Shown: one piece after another, positions 43,394 through 51,940 of the stretch | Numbering within the stretch: the first letter of the stretch is position 1 | How the letters are laid out: every line of letters begins with the position of its first letter | Source: an uncultured Clostridia bacterium | GTDB lineage: Bacteria > Bacillota > Clostridia > Christensenellales > Borkfalkiaceae | DNA length: 64,000 nt | NCBI GenBank assembly: GCA_934278995.1 | Contig: CAKQWM010000004.1 | Location: 130,285-194,284 of the forward strand | Direction: 5' to 3' | Translations under genes and position numbers: made by a program | The notes under the pieces: generated by a model | Databases searched by the model: none | Told to the model about the DNA's origin: nothing | The model's input: the letters and a program-made list of their open reading frames with translations, nothing else

Positions 43394-44422
43394 TTACTTT
43401 AAAACCTTAAGTTTTTTAGTAAAAGTCATGAAAGATCTGGCTTTTCCGTCGCGTAAAGTTACGCTGTCTTCTATTCTTATACCGAACTTCCCGTCAAAAT
43501 AAACGCCCGGTTCGATTGAAAAAATCATTCCGCTTTTTAAAACGCCTTTACCTTTCGGCGATACCGCGGGCGCCTCGTGAATATTAACGCCTATGCCGTG
43601 CCCCAACGAGTGCGTAAAGTATTTATCCATTCCGTTTTCCTTTAAAACGTTCCTCGCAAAAGCGTCGGCGGCGACGCATTTGGTGCCTTCGGATATATTT
43701 TCCGCAGCGGTAACGTGCGCAAGATAAACGGCGCGATAAGCGTTTTTAAACTCTTTATCGGGCGTCCCGTAATAAAAAGTCCTCGTCATATCCGAACAAA
43801 AACCTTTATATACGCAACCGAAGTCAATCAGAACGGGCATATTCTTTTTCAAAACCGTTTCGCCCGTAACGTGGTGCGGAACGGCGGAATTTTTACCGAA
43901 AGCCACTATGGTTTCAAAAGAAGTCCCCGACGCACCGAGCATTTTCATGCGATATTCGAGTTCCGCCGCAAGTTCTCTTTCCTTTATCCCCTCTTTTATG
44001 AAAGGCAAAATCTGTTTCAGCGCTGTTTCGGCAATCTTACAAGCCCTTTGCGTTTTACTTAAGTCCGCTTCCGACTTTATAAGCATTAAATCTTTGATTT
44101 CCTGCGAAACGTCTTTGAGTTTATAGCCGGATTTTACGAAAACGTCATAATCAGACATAGTGGTTTTTGTATAATCCACTCCCAGAACTTCGATATCGTT
44201 TTCTTCGGCTATCCTCTTTAACTCGTCGTAATTAGAACCAAGAATTACTTTTATACCTTGCTTGGATAAAAGTTTTTTTGCGGCGTAAAAGTATCTGCTG
44301 TCGATTACGAAATACTCAAAATCACGCCCAAGAACGAGGTACCCGTCCGTGCTTTGATAGCCGGTAAAATACAAACGCTGTTTTTCGTCCGTAATTAAAT
44401 ATAATTCTTTTTTGTCAATCAT
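43394..44422 (-). CDS. pepP: Xaa-Pro aminopeptidase (M24 family)
   Basis: About 342 residues. Removes an N-terminal residue preceding proline. The metal ligands are visible: D in V-L-I-D-F-G-C, D in C-S-D-M-T-R-T-F, H in H-S-L-G-H-G-I-G, and two Glu in S-I-E-P-G-V-Y and I-R-I-E-D-S-V. An N-terminal creatinase-like domain (1-120) precedes. I start it at ATG 44420-44422, 9 nt after AAAGG, rather than 48 nt upstream. Next to efp as in many Firmicutes. Confidence 0.92.
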   Translation of the reverse strand: MIDKKELYLITDEKQRLYFTGYQSTDGYLVLGRDFEYFVIDSRYFYAAKKLLSKQGIKVILGSNYDELKRIAEENDIEVLGVDYTKTTMSDYDVFVKSGYKLKDVSQEIKDLMLIKSEADLSKTQRACKIAETALKQILPFIKEGIKERELAAELEYRMKMLGASGTSFETIVAFGKNSAVPHHVTGETVLKKNMPVLIDFGCVYKGFCSDMTRTFYYGTPDKEFKNAYRAVYLAHVTAAENISEGTKCVAADAFARNVLKENGMDKYFTHSLGHGIGVNIHEAPAVSPKGKGVLKSGMIFSIEPGVYFDGKFGIRIEDSVTLRDGKARSFMTFTKKLKVLK

Positions 44423-44632
44423 AGTGTTATACCTTTGATAATAATAACATATAACCGCAAATAAAGTCAATATCTAAAAGTAATTTTTTGATTTTTTTGT
44501 GGGTTTTTTATTCTTTTTAGACAGTTTTTACCGAATATCGGCTTGTTTTTTCTCTTAACACGGTTAAATCGTATTATTTCCCGCTCGCAAAAGAAAAAAC
44601 AAATTGTAATTTTTGTTAAATAAAAAATATAT

Positions 44633-44692
44633 GGAACATTCGTTTGACATAATACAGTTAATCGGATATAATGTTTATAGAACGTTTGTTTG
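44633..44692 (+). promoter_or_regulatory. Promoter with two LexA-like boxes
   Basis: TTGACA (44644-44649), 17-nt spacer, TATAAT (44667-44672): a consensus promoter. Two boxes of form GAAC-N4-GTTT flank it: GGAACATTCGTTTG (44633-44646, overlapping -35) and AGAACGTTTGTTTG (44679-44692, at the transcript start). The Gram-positive LexA site is GAAC-N4-GTTC within CGAACrnryGTTyG, so each box differs at the last position of the inner half and at the outer left base. Confidence 0.65.
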
Positions 44693-44706
44693 AGGTTAAG
44701 CCGCGT

Positions 44707-45957
44707 ATGATAGATCGGACAAAACTGAAAATTTTAACCGAAAGCGCTAAATACGACGTGTCTTGTTCGTCGTCGGGTTCGTCACGGAGAAACAACGGCG
44801 GAATCGGAAACGCAAGTTACGGAGGTATCTGCCACTCTTTTACCGAGGACGGAAGATGCATTTCGCTTTTAAAGATACTTATGACGAATAAATGCGTTTA
44901 CGACTGTCTGTACTGCGTAAACCGACGGTCTAACGACGTACCGAGGGCGTCGATGACTCCTGACGAAATATGCGAACTCGTAATCGAATTTTACAAACGA
45001 AACTACATCGAGGGCTTGTTTTTATCGTCGGCGGTGGAAGGCTCGCCCGACAAAACGATGGAACTTTTGCTGGAAACAGTTATAAAATTACGCAAAATTT
45101 ATCGTTTTAACGGCTATATTCATCTGAAAGGCATCCCCGGCGCCGACAAACTTCTTCTTGACAGAGCGGGAAATTACGCGGACAGAATGAGTTTTAATAT
45201 AGAACTTCCGTCAGAAAAAAGTCTTAAACTTTTAGCCCCTCAGAAAAACAAAAAAAACATACTTTTGCCGATGCGCGACATGGCGGAAGAATATATTTAC
45301 GCGAGGAAAGAGAAAAACCGCAACTTTTTACCCGCCGGACAAACCACGCAGATGATCATAGGCGCTTCGCCCGAAACGGACGGGCAGATAGTAAGGCTTT
45401 CCGAAGGGCTTTACGATAAATTCAAACTTAAACGCGTTTACTATTCGTCTTACGTACCGGCAAATTTTAAAACAAACCTTTTGCCGGTTGCTCCCGCAGG
45501 GCTTTTGAGAGAACACAGACTGTATCAAGCCGATTGGCTACTGAGATTTTACGGGTTTTCGGCAAACGAAATCCTGTCGCCCGACGAAAACCTCGACTTA
45601 TCGATGGATCCCAAATGCTCGTGGGCGCTTAAAAACATGCAACTTTTTCCCGTCGAGATAAACACGGCGCCGCCGGAGATTCTTCTCAGGGTGCCGGGAA
45701 TAGGTTTTAAAAGCGCGAGCAAGATAGTTGCGGCAAGAAAATACGGGAAACTCGATTTTAAAGATTTGCTTAAAATGCGCGTGATTTTAAAAAGAGCGAT
45801 GCATTTTATCACCTGCAACGGTAAATTCGGCGGTATGGAAAGGCTTTCTGCCGTCAAAAATATACTTATGTTGTCGGAAAGAACGGAAAAATACGAACAA
45901 CTCAATATGTTTTCGAGTTACGACGTCGCTTTAAGCGCTATGGGCGGAGAATTATGA
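44707..45957 (+). CDS. Putative DNA modification/repair radical-SAM protein (TIGR03916 type)
   Basis: 416 residues. The radical-SAM cluster motif is C-V-Y-D-C-L-Y-C near residue 70, C-x3-C-x2-C. The C-terminal part has a helix-hairpin-helix (I-N-T-A-P-P-E-I-L-L-R-V-P-G-I-G) typical of DNA binding. This matches the family paired with a TIGR03915 protein, which follows here with a 4-bp overlap; the pair is often linked to uracil-DNA-glycosylase-type proteins. Reaction is unknown. An ATG 36 nt upstream overlaps the -10 box so cannot be used; GAGGT precedes 44707. The promoter suggests DNA-damage induction. Confidence 0.88.
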   Translation: MIDRTKLKILTESAKYDVSCSSSGSSRRNNGGIGNASYGGICHSFTEDGRCISLLKILMTNKCVYDCLYCVNRRSNDVPRASMTPDEICELVIEFYKRNYIEGLFLSSAVEGSPDKTMELLLETVIKLRKIYRFNGYIHLKGIPGADKLLLDRAGNYADRMSFNIELPSEKSLKLLAPQKNKKNILLPMRDMAEEYIYARKEKNRNFLPAGQTTQMIIGASPETDGQIVRLSEGLYDKFKLKRVYYSSYVPANFKTNLLPVAPAGLLREHRLYQADWLLRFYGFSANEILSPDENLDLSMDPKCSWALKNMQLFPVEINTAPPEILLRVPGIGFKSASKIVAARKYGKLDFKDLLKMRVILKRAMHFITCNGKFGGMERLSAVKNILMLSERTEKYEQLNMFSSYDVALSAMGGEL

Positions 45958-46712
45958 TTGCCTACAAAATATCGAACGATTTCGACGGGATCTTTTGCGC
46001 TCTTTTTGAAAGTTTTACCATGAAGGAAAAGCCTATCGCGGTCTTTTCGGGAAGTTTTCAGCCCTCCTTCGATTGTTCGGTTAAAGTTATCGAAAGTAAT
46101 CCCTATTTAAGTGAAAGAGTAAAGAAAGGAATCGTCAAATGTGGGGGTATAAGCCTGTTATCGACGCTTTTTTACGGTTTGAGATCAAACGACGACTTAA
46201 AAGAAACGATCGTATTCAACGCCGCTTATAAGTGCCTGCAAAAAAGAAAAAACATTCTTGACGACTATTCGGATACGGATATCCTCGCCTTTTACGAACT
46301 TAAAAGCAGGATAAGTTACGAAGTTCACAGACTATCGGGTTTTATAAGATTCGAAAAGTCTGCAAGCGGGATATGGTACGCGCATTTTTCGCCCGATAAC
46401 GACGTGGTCGATCTTATCGCGCCGCACTTTAAAACAAGATTTTGTAACGAACGTTTTGTTCTGCACGACGTAAAGCGCAATAAGTTGACGATTTATAACG
46501 GAAAGGAACTTTTAACTTTTACGAGCAACGAACCCGTTTACGTATATCTTGACAAGGACGAAATAGAATTTCAAAAACTGTGGCTGTCATATTTTAATTC
46601 GGTAACTATAAAAGAAAGGAAAAATTTAAAAATGCAAAATAACTGTCTTCCCCGTCGTTACCGAAAAAATATGATTGAATTTTTAGAAGAATACGAATCC
46701 CCCAAAACCTAA
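45954..46712 (+). CDS. TIGR03915-family DNA metabolism protein
   Basis: 252 residues. Starts with the family pattern Y-x-x-x-x-D-F-D-G-I-F-C-A-L-F-E, and has R-L-x-G-F-I-R-F-E, A-P-H-F, H-D-V-K-R and near the end W-L-S-Y-F-N-S-V-T-I-K-E-R-K-N, ending with P-R-R-Y. Function is undefined; it is a constant partner of the preceding radical-SAM gene, with which it overlaps by 4 bp. K-C-G-G-I-S-L-L-S is encoded by a motif copy in the orientation opposite to that in most other genes. Confidence 0.87.
   Translation: MIAYKISNDFDGIFCALFESFTMKEKPIAVFSGSFQPSFDCSVKVIESNPYLSERVKKGIVKCGGISLLSTLFYGLRSNDDLKETIVFNAAYKCLQKRKNILDDYSDTDILAFYELKSRISYEVHRLSGFIRFEKSASGIWYAHFSPDNDVVDLIAPHFKTRFCNERFVLHDVKRNKLTIYNGKELLTFTSNEPVYVYLDKDEIEFQKLWLSYFNSVTIKERKNLKMQNNCLPRRYRKNMIEFLEEYESPKT
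46138..46172 (+). repeat. Dispersed motif copy inside TIGR03915 gene
   Basis: Core at 46147-46163, GTATAAGCCTGTTATCG, sense to the gene, encoding G-G-I-S-L-L-S. Confidence 0.85.
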
Positions 46713-46778
46713 ACCGAATGACGGTTTAACGGACGGCTAAAACCCTCTTTTTATATTTGTTGCGACGAATAACAACTT

Positions 46779-46812
46779 AAAAGTCCCCGTATAGGTCGAT
46801 TATCTGCTTTTT
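46779..46812 (+). repeat. Dispersed motif copy between convergent genes
   Basis: Core at 46789-46805, GTATAGGTCGATTATCT, preceded by AAAAGTCCCC and followed by GCTTTTTTG, immediately before a terminator. Confidence 0.85.
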
Positions 46813-46820
46813 TGTAAAAA

Positions 46821-46859
46821 ATATGCGAAGCCTTCCGATTAAGGCTTCGCATATTTTTT
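46821..46859. terminator. Bidirectional terminator
   Basis: ATATGCGAAGCCTT pairs with AAGGCTTCGCATAT (46821-46834 and 46841-46854), with A and T runs on the two sides. It serves the radical-SAM pair on the plus strand and ogg on the minus strand. Confidence 0.92.
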
Positions 46860-47688
46860 ATATAAATTTTTCTCTTTTTGCGTAAAAAAGATATTGCTGA
46901 ACGTAACCCGAATTTTCTTTAAACGTATTCAGAAAATAACGACTGATTTTCGCTCTGTCGGTAAGTTTTCCGTCAAAATCCTCACGATATATTTTTTCTA
47001 TCCAGGTATCAACGGGAAAACTATCGCTTCTTCCGAATCCGAAAAGCGTTACGCAATTTGCCACTTTATCCCCAACGCCTTTAATTTTTAACAGTTCTTT
47101 TTTTAGAGTATCGGTATCGAGCCTGTTTAATTTTTCAAAATCAATCTCTCCGGAACGAATTTTTACGGCGGCTTCTTTAACGTATTCCGCCCTGTAACCA
47201 AGCCCGGATTGCTTTAAAACGGATAAATCGGCTTTAAAAAAGGCTTCCGTGGTGGGAAAAGCGTAAAATTCTTCGCCGTTGAAAACACGTTTTTCTCCGA
47301 GCGCGACACACAATTTTTCTATGGTCGATTTTATTTTGGGAATATTATTGTTTTGAGAAACGAGAAAAGAAAAAAACGCCTCTATGCCGTCCTGACGCAA
47401 AATGCGGATTCCGCGATATTTTTCCGCAACTTTTTTCACCTTTTCGTTGTTGCAGGACAAAACGCTTTCAAGTAGCGCCGAATAGTCTTTTTTTAAATCA
47501 AAATAGTTTTCAAAATATTCGTCGTTCGTAGAAGTAACTTGCACGGTATCGCCTTCAACGCGCAGTTTTGCGATTTCGCCTTTTGATTTTACGGTATAAC
47601 TTCCGTCTTCAAAGGCGTTAAACCTGAAGACCTGACCGCACGTTAAGGTGTCGCGGACGTTAAAAAATTCGCTTTCAAAAGTAATCAT
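46858..47688 (-). CDS. ogg: 8-oxoguanine DNA glycosylase/AP lyase, OGG1 type
   Basis: 276 residues. N-terminal half matches the OGG_N domain (L-T-C-G-Q-V-F-R-F). The helix-hairpin-helix and catalytic region reads L-L-K-I-K-G-V-G-D-K-V-A-N-C near residue 210, with the nucleophilic Lys after G-V-G-D, and F-P-V-D-T-W carries the catalytic Asp. Excises 8-oxoguanine. Its gene converges on the radical-SAM repair pair, sharing a terminator, which places three DNA-repair genes together. Confidence 0.93.
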   Translation of the reverse strand: MITFESEFFNVRDTLTCGQVFRFNAFEDGSYTVKSKGEIAKLRVEGDTVQVTSTNDEYFENYFDLKKDYSALLESVLSCNNEKVKKVAEKYRGIRILRQDGIEAFFSFLVSQNNNIPKIKSTIEKLCVALGEKRVFNGEEFYAFPTTEAFFKADLSVLKQSGLGYRAEYVKEAAVKIRSGEIDFEKLNRLDTDTLKKELLKIKGVGDKVANCVTLFGFGRSDSFPVDTWIEKIYREDFDGKLTDRAKISRYFLNTFKENSGYVQQYLFYAKREKFI

Positions 47689-47700
47689 AGTAATATAAAA

Positions 47701-47728
47701 GCGCCGATAACAGGCTTATCGGCGCGCT
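47701..47728 (-). terminator. Terminator after rpmA built on a motif-like core
   Basis: GCGCCGATAA (47701-47710) pairs with TTATCGGCGC (47716-47725), loop CAGGC, then TTTTATATT on the minus strand. The central part, minus strand CGATAAGCCTGTTATCG, equals the dispersed-motif core except at the first positions. Confidence 0.85.
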
Positions 47729-47739
47729 TTTAGTTAAAA

Positions 47740-48018
47740 TTAGTTTTCTTTGACTTCAATACTTACTTGTTTTCTGTCTTTGCCCAATCTTTCAAATCTT
47801 ACGACGCCGTCGGATAAAGCGAATAAGGTATCGTCTTTACCGATGCCTACGTTTTTACCGGGGTGAAATTTAGTACCCCTTTGACGAACGAGAATGTTGC
47901 CGGCAAGAACGAATTGACCGTCGGAACGTTTAACGCCTAAACGTTGCGCAGCGCTGTCACGACCGTTCTTTGAGGAGCCAACACCCTTTTTATGAGCAAA
48001 TAATCTGAATAAAAACAT
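47740..48018 (-). CDS. rpmA: 50S ribosomal protein L27
   Basis: 92 residues. [13 protein letters not shown] and the rest are standard L27. Start is the ATG at 48016-48018, 9 nt after GGAGG. It has a short N-terminal extension, M-F-L-F-R-L-F-A before H-K-K-G, resembling but shorter than the Firmicute extension removed by the Prp protease. The prp gene normally between rplU and rpmA is absent; only 21 bp separate them. Confidence 0.97.
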   Translation of the reverse strand: MFLFRLFAHKKGVGSSKNGRDSAAQRLGVKRSDGQFVLAGNILVRQRGTKFHPGKNVGIGKDDTLFALSDGVVRFERLGKDRKQVSIEVKEN

Positions 48019-48039
48019 ATTATTATCCTCCATATTTAA

Positions 48040-48348
48040 TTAGTTAGCTGATATAGACTCAATCTTAACAGCCGTGAAAGGTTGTCTGTGACCTTGTTTT
48101 TTTCTTTCTTGCTTTTTGGATTTGTATTTGAACACGATAATCTTTCTGAATTTATCCTGTTTAAGTACTTCACCGGTCGCTTTGAAAGAAGCAACGTCGC
48201 TTCCTACCTTGATACCGTTTTCGTCGGAAACCAATAAAACGTTGAACTTTACCTTGTCGCCTACGTTGGCGCTAAGTTTTTCAAACTTAACGACGTCACC
48301 TTCGGAAACACGATATTGTTTGCTACCGTTTTCGATAATTGCGTACAT
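48040..48348 (-). CDS. rplU: 50S ribosomal protein L21
   Basis: 102 residues. M-Y-A-I-I-E-N-G-S-K-Q-Y-R-V and the C-terminal Y-K-S-K-K-x-x-x-K-K-x-G-H-R-Q-P-x-T are diagnostic. GGGAGG precedes the ATG, and a structured leader with its own promoter lies upstream. First gene of the L21-L27 operon. Confidence 0.98.
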   Translation of the reverse strand: MYAIIENGSKQYRVSEGDVVKFEKLSANVGDKVKFNVLLVSDENGIKVGSDVASFKATGEVLKQDKFRKIIVFKYKSKKQERKKQGHRQPFTAVKIESISAN

Positions 48349-48445
48349 ATTTTTACCTCCCTGTCCAATCTCGCCGTGAAAAATACGGGCGTTGCGAAAG
48401 TATCCGCAAACTTAAAAATAAGCCCTATACGAGCGGTTCTTAAGT
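48349..48445 (-). promoter_or_regulatory. Putative L21 leader RNA
   Basis: The 95-nt leader between promoter and rplU includes a GC-rich stem region and ends GAGATTGGACAGGGAGG before the ATG. Firmicute rplU mRNAs often carry such an autoregulatory leader; the match is from memory of its general form, not from a covariance model. Confidence 0.45.
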
Positions 48446-48474
48446 AGGATAACATAAAATATACCGCTTGTCAA
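48446..48474 (-). promoter_or_regulatory. Promoter for rplU-rpmA
   Basis: Minus strand TTGACA (48469-48474), 17-nt spacer, TATCCT (48446-48451). Confidence 0.75.
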
Positions 48475-48528
48475 ACGAATTTACATAAAAAACCCGATTT
48501 TGCCCATTTTATATACGAGGTGACAATT

Positions 48529-48969
48529 ATGACGGATATAAAACTTAATCACGAAGAATTAAACAATATTTTTAAAAACGCGCACATCGCCATGCAGTCG
48601 ATTTCAAACGTTCTGCCGGAATGTTCGTGTTTGAAGATGAAGGAAGAACTTCAGTTCGAATACGAGGGATATCAGAAATTTATCGGGAAAATTTCCGCTT
48701 ATATGAGCGAACGCGGTTTCGGGCAAAAAGACGTAAACGTTATGAAAAAAGCCATGCTTTATACGTCGGTCAAGTTAAACACGTTGACAGACGATTCCTG
48801 CTCTCACGTAGCGGAAATGATGCTTAAAGGCACCGTTATGGGTATAACCGAATTAAAACAACTTATATCGAGAGGAAAAGACTTCCTCGACAAGGACGTT
48901 TTGAACTTTGCAAACGAACTTTTAGCCCTCGAAGAAGATTACGAGGAACGTTTAAAAGCCTTGCTATAA
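48529..48969 (+). CDS. Conserved-looking helical protein of unknown function
   Basis: 146 residues, acidic, predicted almost wholly alpha-helical with heptad-like Leu/Met spacing, no membrane segment or signal. Two Cys are close together (E-C-S-C) near residue 32. The pattern resembles small four-helix-bundle proteins, and an M-M-L-K-G-T-V-M-G-I-T-E-L segment is strongly amphipathic. I do not recognise the family. ATG 48529 is chosen, with GAGGTG upstream; a GTG 9 nt earlier is possible. It diverges from rplU. The stop codon TAA is part of a motif copy. Confidence 0.75.
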   Translation: MTDIKLNHEELNNIFKNAHIAMQSISNVLPECSCLKMKEELQFEYEGYQKFIGKISAYMSERGFGQKDVNVMKKAMLYTSVKLNTLTDDSCSHVAEMMLKGTVMGITELKQLISRGKDFLDKDVLNFANELLALEEDYEERLKALL

Positions 48970-48990
48970 GCCCGTTATTGCTATTTTTTA
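48958..48990 (+). repeat. Dispersed motif copy supplying a stop codon
   Basis: Core at 48964-48980, CTATAAGCCCGTTATTG. The TAA of CTATAA (48967-48969) is the stop of the preceding gene, the frame that is closed in all other intragenic copies. Confidence 0.85.
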
Positions 48991-49049
48991 CACCCGTTAT
49001 CGCACAATAATTAAACGATACGAAACAAAAATAAACGTCTTGGAACGCA

Positions 49050-49088
49050 AAAACCCCCGACTGCAAATCAATCGCGGTCGGGGGTTTT
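49050..49088. terminator. Bidirectional terminator
   Basis: AAAACCCCCGAC (49050-49061) with GTCGGGGGTTTT (49077-49088). Separates two convergent genes. Confidence 0.93.
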
Positions 49089-49178
49089 ATTAAGATCTTT
49101 TTCTCGTATCTTCTTTATTTACGGCATTTTAATTTCGGTTCGGATTAACTTAACCGTTAAGTCCTCCGTTTCAAACTT

Positions 49179-51842
49179 TTAAGCCGCTAAAAGTTGAGAA
49201 GGTTGGGGATTTTGTTTGTTGCCGAGCGAATCGATAAGTTCTATCAAAGTACAAACTTTGGCGTCGCCCAACAAGTTTTGGAGCGCGCCTTTTACGTCGG
49301 CGGACTCGTTGCCCGTTCTGGCTTTAAGGACTTCGTCCATCACCGCGGAAATTTCCTTGACGGTTATATCGAAGACGTTACCTTGCGAATCTGTAAAGGT
49401 ATATAAAACCTTGTCTTCCTGCGTACCCGCCATAGCCTTAATATAGTCGCTCATAAACTTTGTCGCGTTTTTAATATAGGCGTTTTCCACCTGTGCGCGG
49501 GTAACGGTGCCTGCTTTTAATCCGGCAAGGTTGTCGTCAAGCGCTTTGAAGTATAAAAACTCTACGATATCGTAATCGAAAGTCAACTCTCCGTACTTAT
49601 TGCCGTCGATTTCCGAAGCAACCGCTTTTTTAGCGTAAGCAATGAGTTCGCTTCTGTATTCGGCGTATAAATCGCACGCAACGCCCGTATAGTTTACCGT
49701 TTTGTTGCCGTTTGCGTCAACGGAAGTGTTGTTTTCGACGATGGTTTTGATTTTGGCTGAAAAATCGGACTTGTTACCGCCTGCAAGCGATAATACGGTT
49801 TTTCCGTAAATTTTTACGAAGTTATAAACCGCGGTCGTAGCGCTTATCGAACCTGCGTTGAGATCGGCGTTCATTTTTTCAATGACGGCGGTAAAGGTCG
49901 TACCCGCTTCGGCGTTGAAAGCCGTATCGAGTTCCGCCCCGCTAAGACCTGTAATTTCTTCAACCGCTTTGGTAACGATAATCGCGCAGGTATCGGAAGT
50001 TATCACCCCGCCCAACAAACTGTTAAGCCTTGCTAATAACGCTTCTTCGGTGATGCCGTTCGGAACAAGAACTTTATTATAGATAATTTTTACCACGTCG
50101 CCCGCCATAACGGAGTAATCGACGCCGCCGTTTTCGCCCGATCCGATCCATTTTTGAATCATTGCCTTTAACTCGGCGTAATTCATACCCGCGATAGTTT
50201 GCGAGGCTCCGTCGAGATTGCCTTCAAAAGCCGTTTCGAGATAATTAGTTAACTTGTCGAAATCAAAGACGTAATTGCCGTCTTTATCGGCAACGAAACT
50301 CGATATAACGCCTTTTAAAAGTTGTGATAAGTTTACGGTTTCGGTAACGCTTACGGTCGCAAGATCGTCCGCGAAGTTTTGGTCGAAGTAATTAAGCGAC
50401 GCCAACACGTTGAATGAAGCGGGCGCTGTATCGGTTTTGGGAACGATACCCGCTTTTATGCCTTCAACCACGCCTTCAACCTTCATGTTGCCTACGACGG
50501 GAACACCTTTTACGGCGTCGTACATAGCCTGTAAAACTTTATCTTTGAAGGTTATGGTCGTATCTTCTATTTTGTCGAAAGCGTCAACGAAGTCTTTTAC
50601 CGACAGGTCGAAGAATCTTTGATATTGATTATAAATCTTTTTGTAATTTGCAAGAGCGGTTTCGTCCTCTCTCAGGTAGGCTTCTATAACCTTGTCTATG
50701 GTAAGACCGCGAATGTTTCTGAAAACGTATTCGTTGAGGGTACCTTTTGCCATAGCGTTAAAAATACCGCTGAGCGACATTGTGTGGATTTCCGAAATAT
50801 AACCCGTCATAGTGTCGTCAAGCCCGAATACGTCGCCGAGTAAAACTCCCTTATAAACCGTCGAGAGCATACCGTATCTTTCCTGCTCGGTTGCGGCGTT
50901 TTTAATTTCATAGTACTGCTTTACCGTAATTGCGGCGGTTGCAGTGACGAATTTGTTCGTTCTTATCTGCTTTAAAACAGCGACGATTATATTCGTGACT
51001 ATATTTTGTTCACCGCTCGCAATTTGCTTTTCCAAAGTTGCGATGCCCGTCAATACCGACGCGCCCAACTGAACGTCGCCGAATCTTTTAACGATAACAT
51101 CTTCTTTTTCGGCTTTTGTAGCCGTATCGGAGAGGAGGGTTCTCAACTCGTTAAGCGTCATATTCATAACGCCTGCAACCTCGGGACTCGATTTTATCGC
51201 TATACCGATCATCCAGTTTCTGCTATAATCGGTATCGGTGGCGGACGGAGTATAATCCAGCAAAATCTCGCCCAAAGACTTTTCGCCGTATAACGAGAAG
51301 TTTATGCTTAATTTTTCATCGGAATCGAGTTTATAATTAAGTATTCCGTTAAGACAGGCGTTGACTTCGATATTCTCCGTTACGTACGCGCCCGTTTTCG
51401 GATCTTTTTTGTTTGTTGGTATAGGTCTGTACCAGTTTCCGTCTATACCGCGGTAAACCGATAACCCCATAACGTCGAGTTTCATGCCCGCGGGTAGTTT
51501 GCCTTCTATCGCGCCTCGCGCTTTGTCTATTACGAGAGAATAAAAATCACCGAGCAAATATCCTTTAAGAGCGGTCGAAAGCGCGCTGTTTTTGTCGCCC
51601 ACTATGTCTTTAAGGTAAACGTCGTAAGAGTTTTGCAACGCGTTCTGATATGTATAAGCGCTTCTGTCCTCCGCCGTGTCGGGATCGGGGACGGGGGGAT
51701 CGGGCGGCACGTCGGCAGTTCCCGTAGAACCGGTGCTGTCATCGCCGGGCTTTCTTTTACAGGAAGCCGAGAAAGCGAATGTAAGCAGCATGGATATAAC
51801 GAGCAACACCGAGATCAAAAGAATAAAAAATCTGTTTTTCAT
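49179..51842 (-). CDS. Large exported, probably lipid-anchored protein of unknown function
   Basis: About 887 residues. A signal segment (residues 1-27) ends F-S-A-S-C, a weak lipobox, then a Gly/Ser/Asp/Pro linker (G-D-D-S-T-G through D-P-D-T-A) like those that tether surface lipoproteins. The rest is mostly helical with recurring units of the form L-L-G-D-x-F-x-L or L-x-G-I-x-x-x-x-x-D (near 100, 165, 335, 500), which may be degenerate internal repeats. No catalytic motif is recognised. AGGAGG precedes the ATG at 51840-51842. It has its own strong promoter with a palindrome in the spacer. Convergent with the small helical gene. Confidence 0.8.
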   Translation of the reverse strand: MKNRFFILLISVLLVISMLLTFAFSASCKRKPGDDSTGSTGTADVPPDPPVPDPDTAEDRSAYTYQNALQNSYDVYLKDIVGDKNSALSTALKGYLLGDFYSLVIDKARGAIEGKLPAGMKLDVMGLSVYRGIDGNWYRPIPTNKKDPKTGAYVTENIEVNACLNGILNYKLDSDEKLSINFSLYGEKSLGEILLDYTPSATDTDYSRNWMIGIAIKSSPEVAGVMNMTLNELRTLLSDTATKAEKEDVIVKRFGDVQLGASVLTGIATLEKQIASGEQNIVTNIIVAVLKQIRTNKFVTATAAITVKQYYEIKNAATEQERYGMLSTVYKGVLLGDVFGLDDTMTGYISEIHTMSLSGIFNAMAKGTLNEYVFRNIRGLTIDKVIEAYLREDETALANYKKIYNQYQRFFDLSVKDFVDAFDKIEDTTITFKDKVLQAMYDAVKGVPVVGNMKVEGVVEGIKAGIVPKTDTAPASFNVLASLNYFDQNFADDLATVSVTETVNLSQLLKGVISSFVADKDGNYVFDFDKLTNYLETAFEGNLDGASQTIAGMNYAELKAMIQKWIGSGENGGVDYSVMAGDVVKIIYNKVLVPNGITEEALLARLNSLLGGVITSDTCAIIVTKAVEEITGLSGAELDTAFNAEAGTTFTAVIEKMNADLNAGSISATTAVYNFVKIYGKTVLSLAGGNKSDFSAKIKTIVENNTSVDANGNKTVNYTGVACDLYAEYRSELIAYAKKAVASEIDGNKYGELTFDYDIVEFLYFKALDDNLAGLKAGTVTRAQVENAYIKNATKFMSDYIKAMAGTQEDKVLYTFTDSQGNVFDITVKEISAVMDEVLKARTGNESADVKGALQNLLGDAKVCTLIELIDSLGNKQNPQPSQLLAA

Positions 51843-51940
51843 ATAAACCTCCTGCATATTTCGATTTTAAAGGGACGAATCGTCCGATTTTTTACGCCGA
51901 AACGACTTTCGTTCGTAAGGCGTTCTTTTTACGTAAGACA

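Noticed and set aside
44671..44706. Earlier ATG for the radical-SAM gene
   Set aside because: It overlaps the -10 box of the promoter, so the transcript would begin downstream of it.
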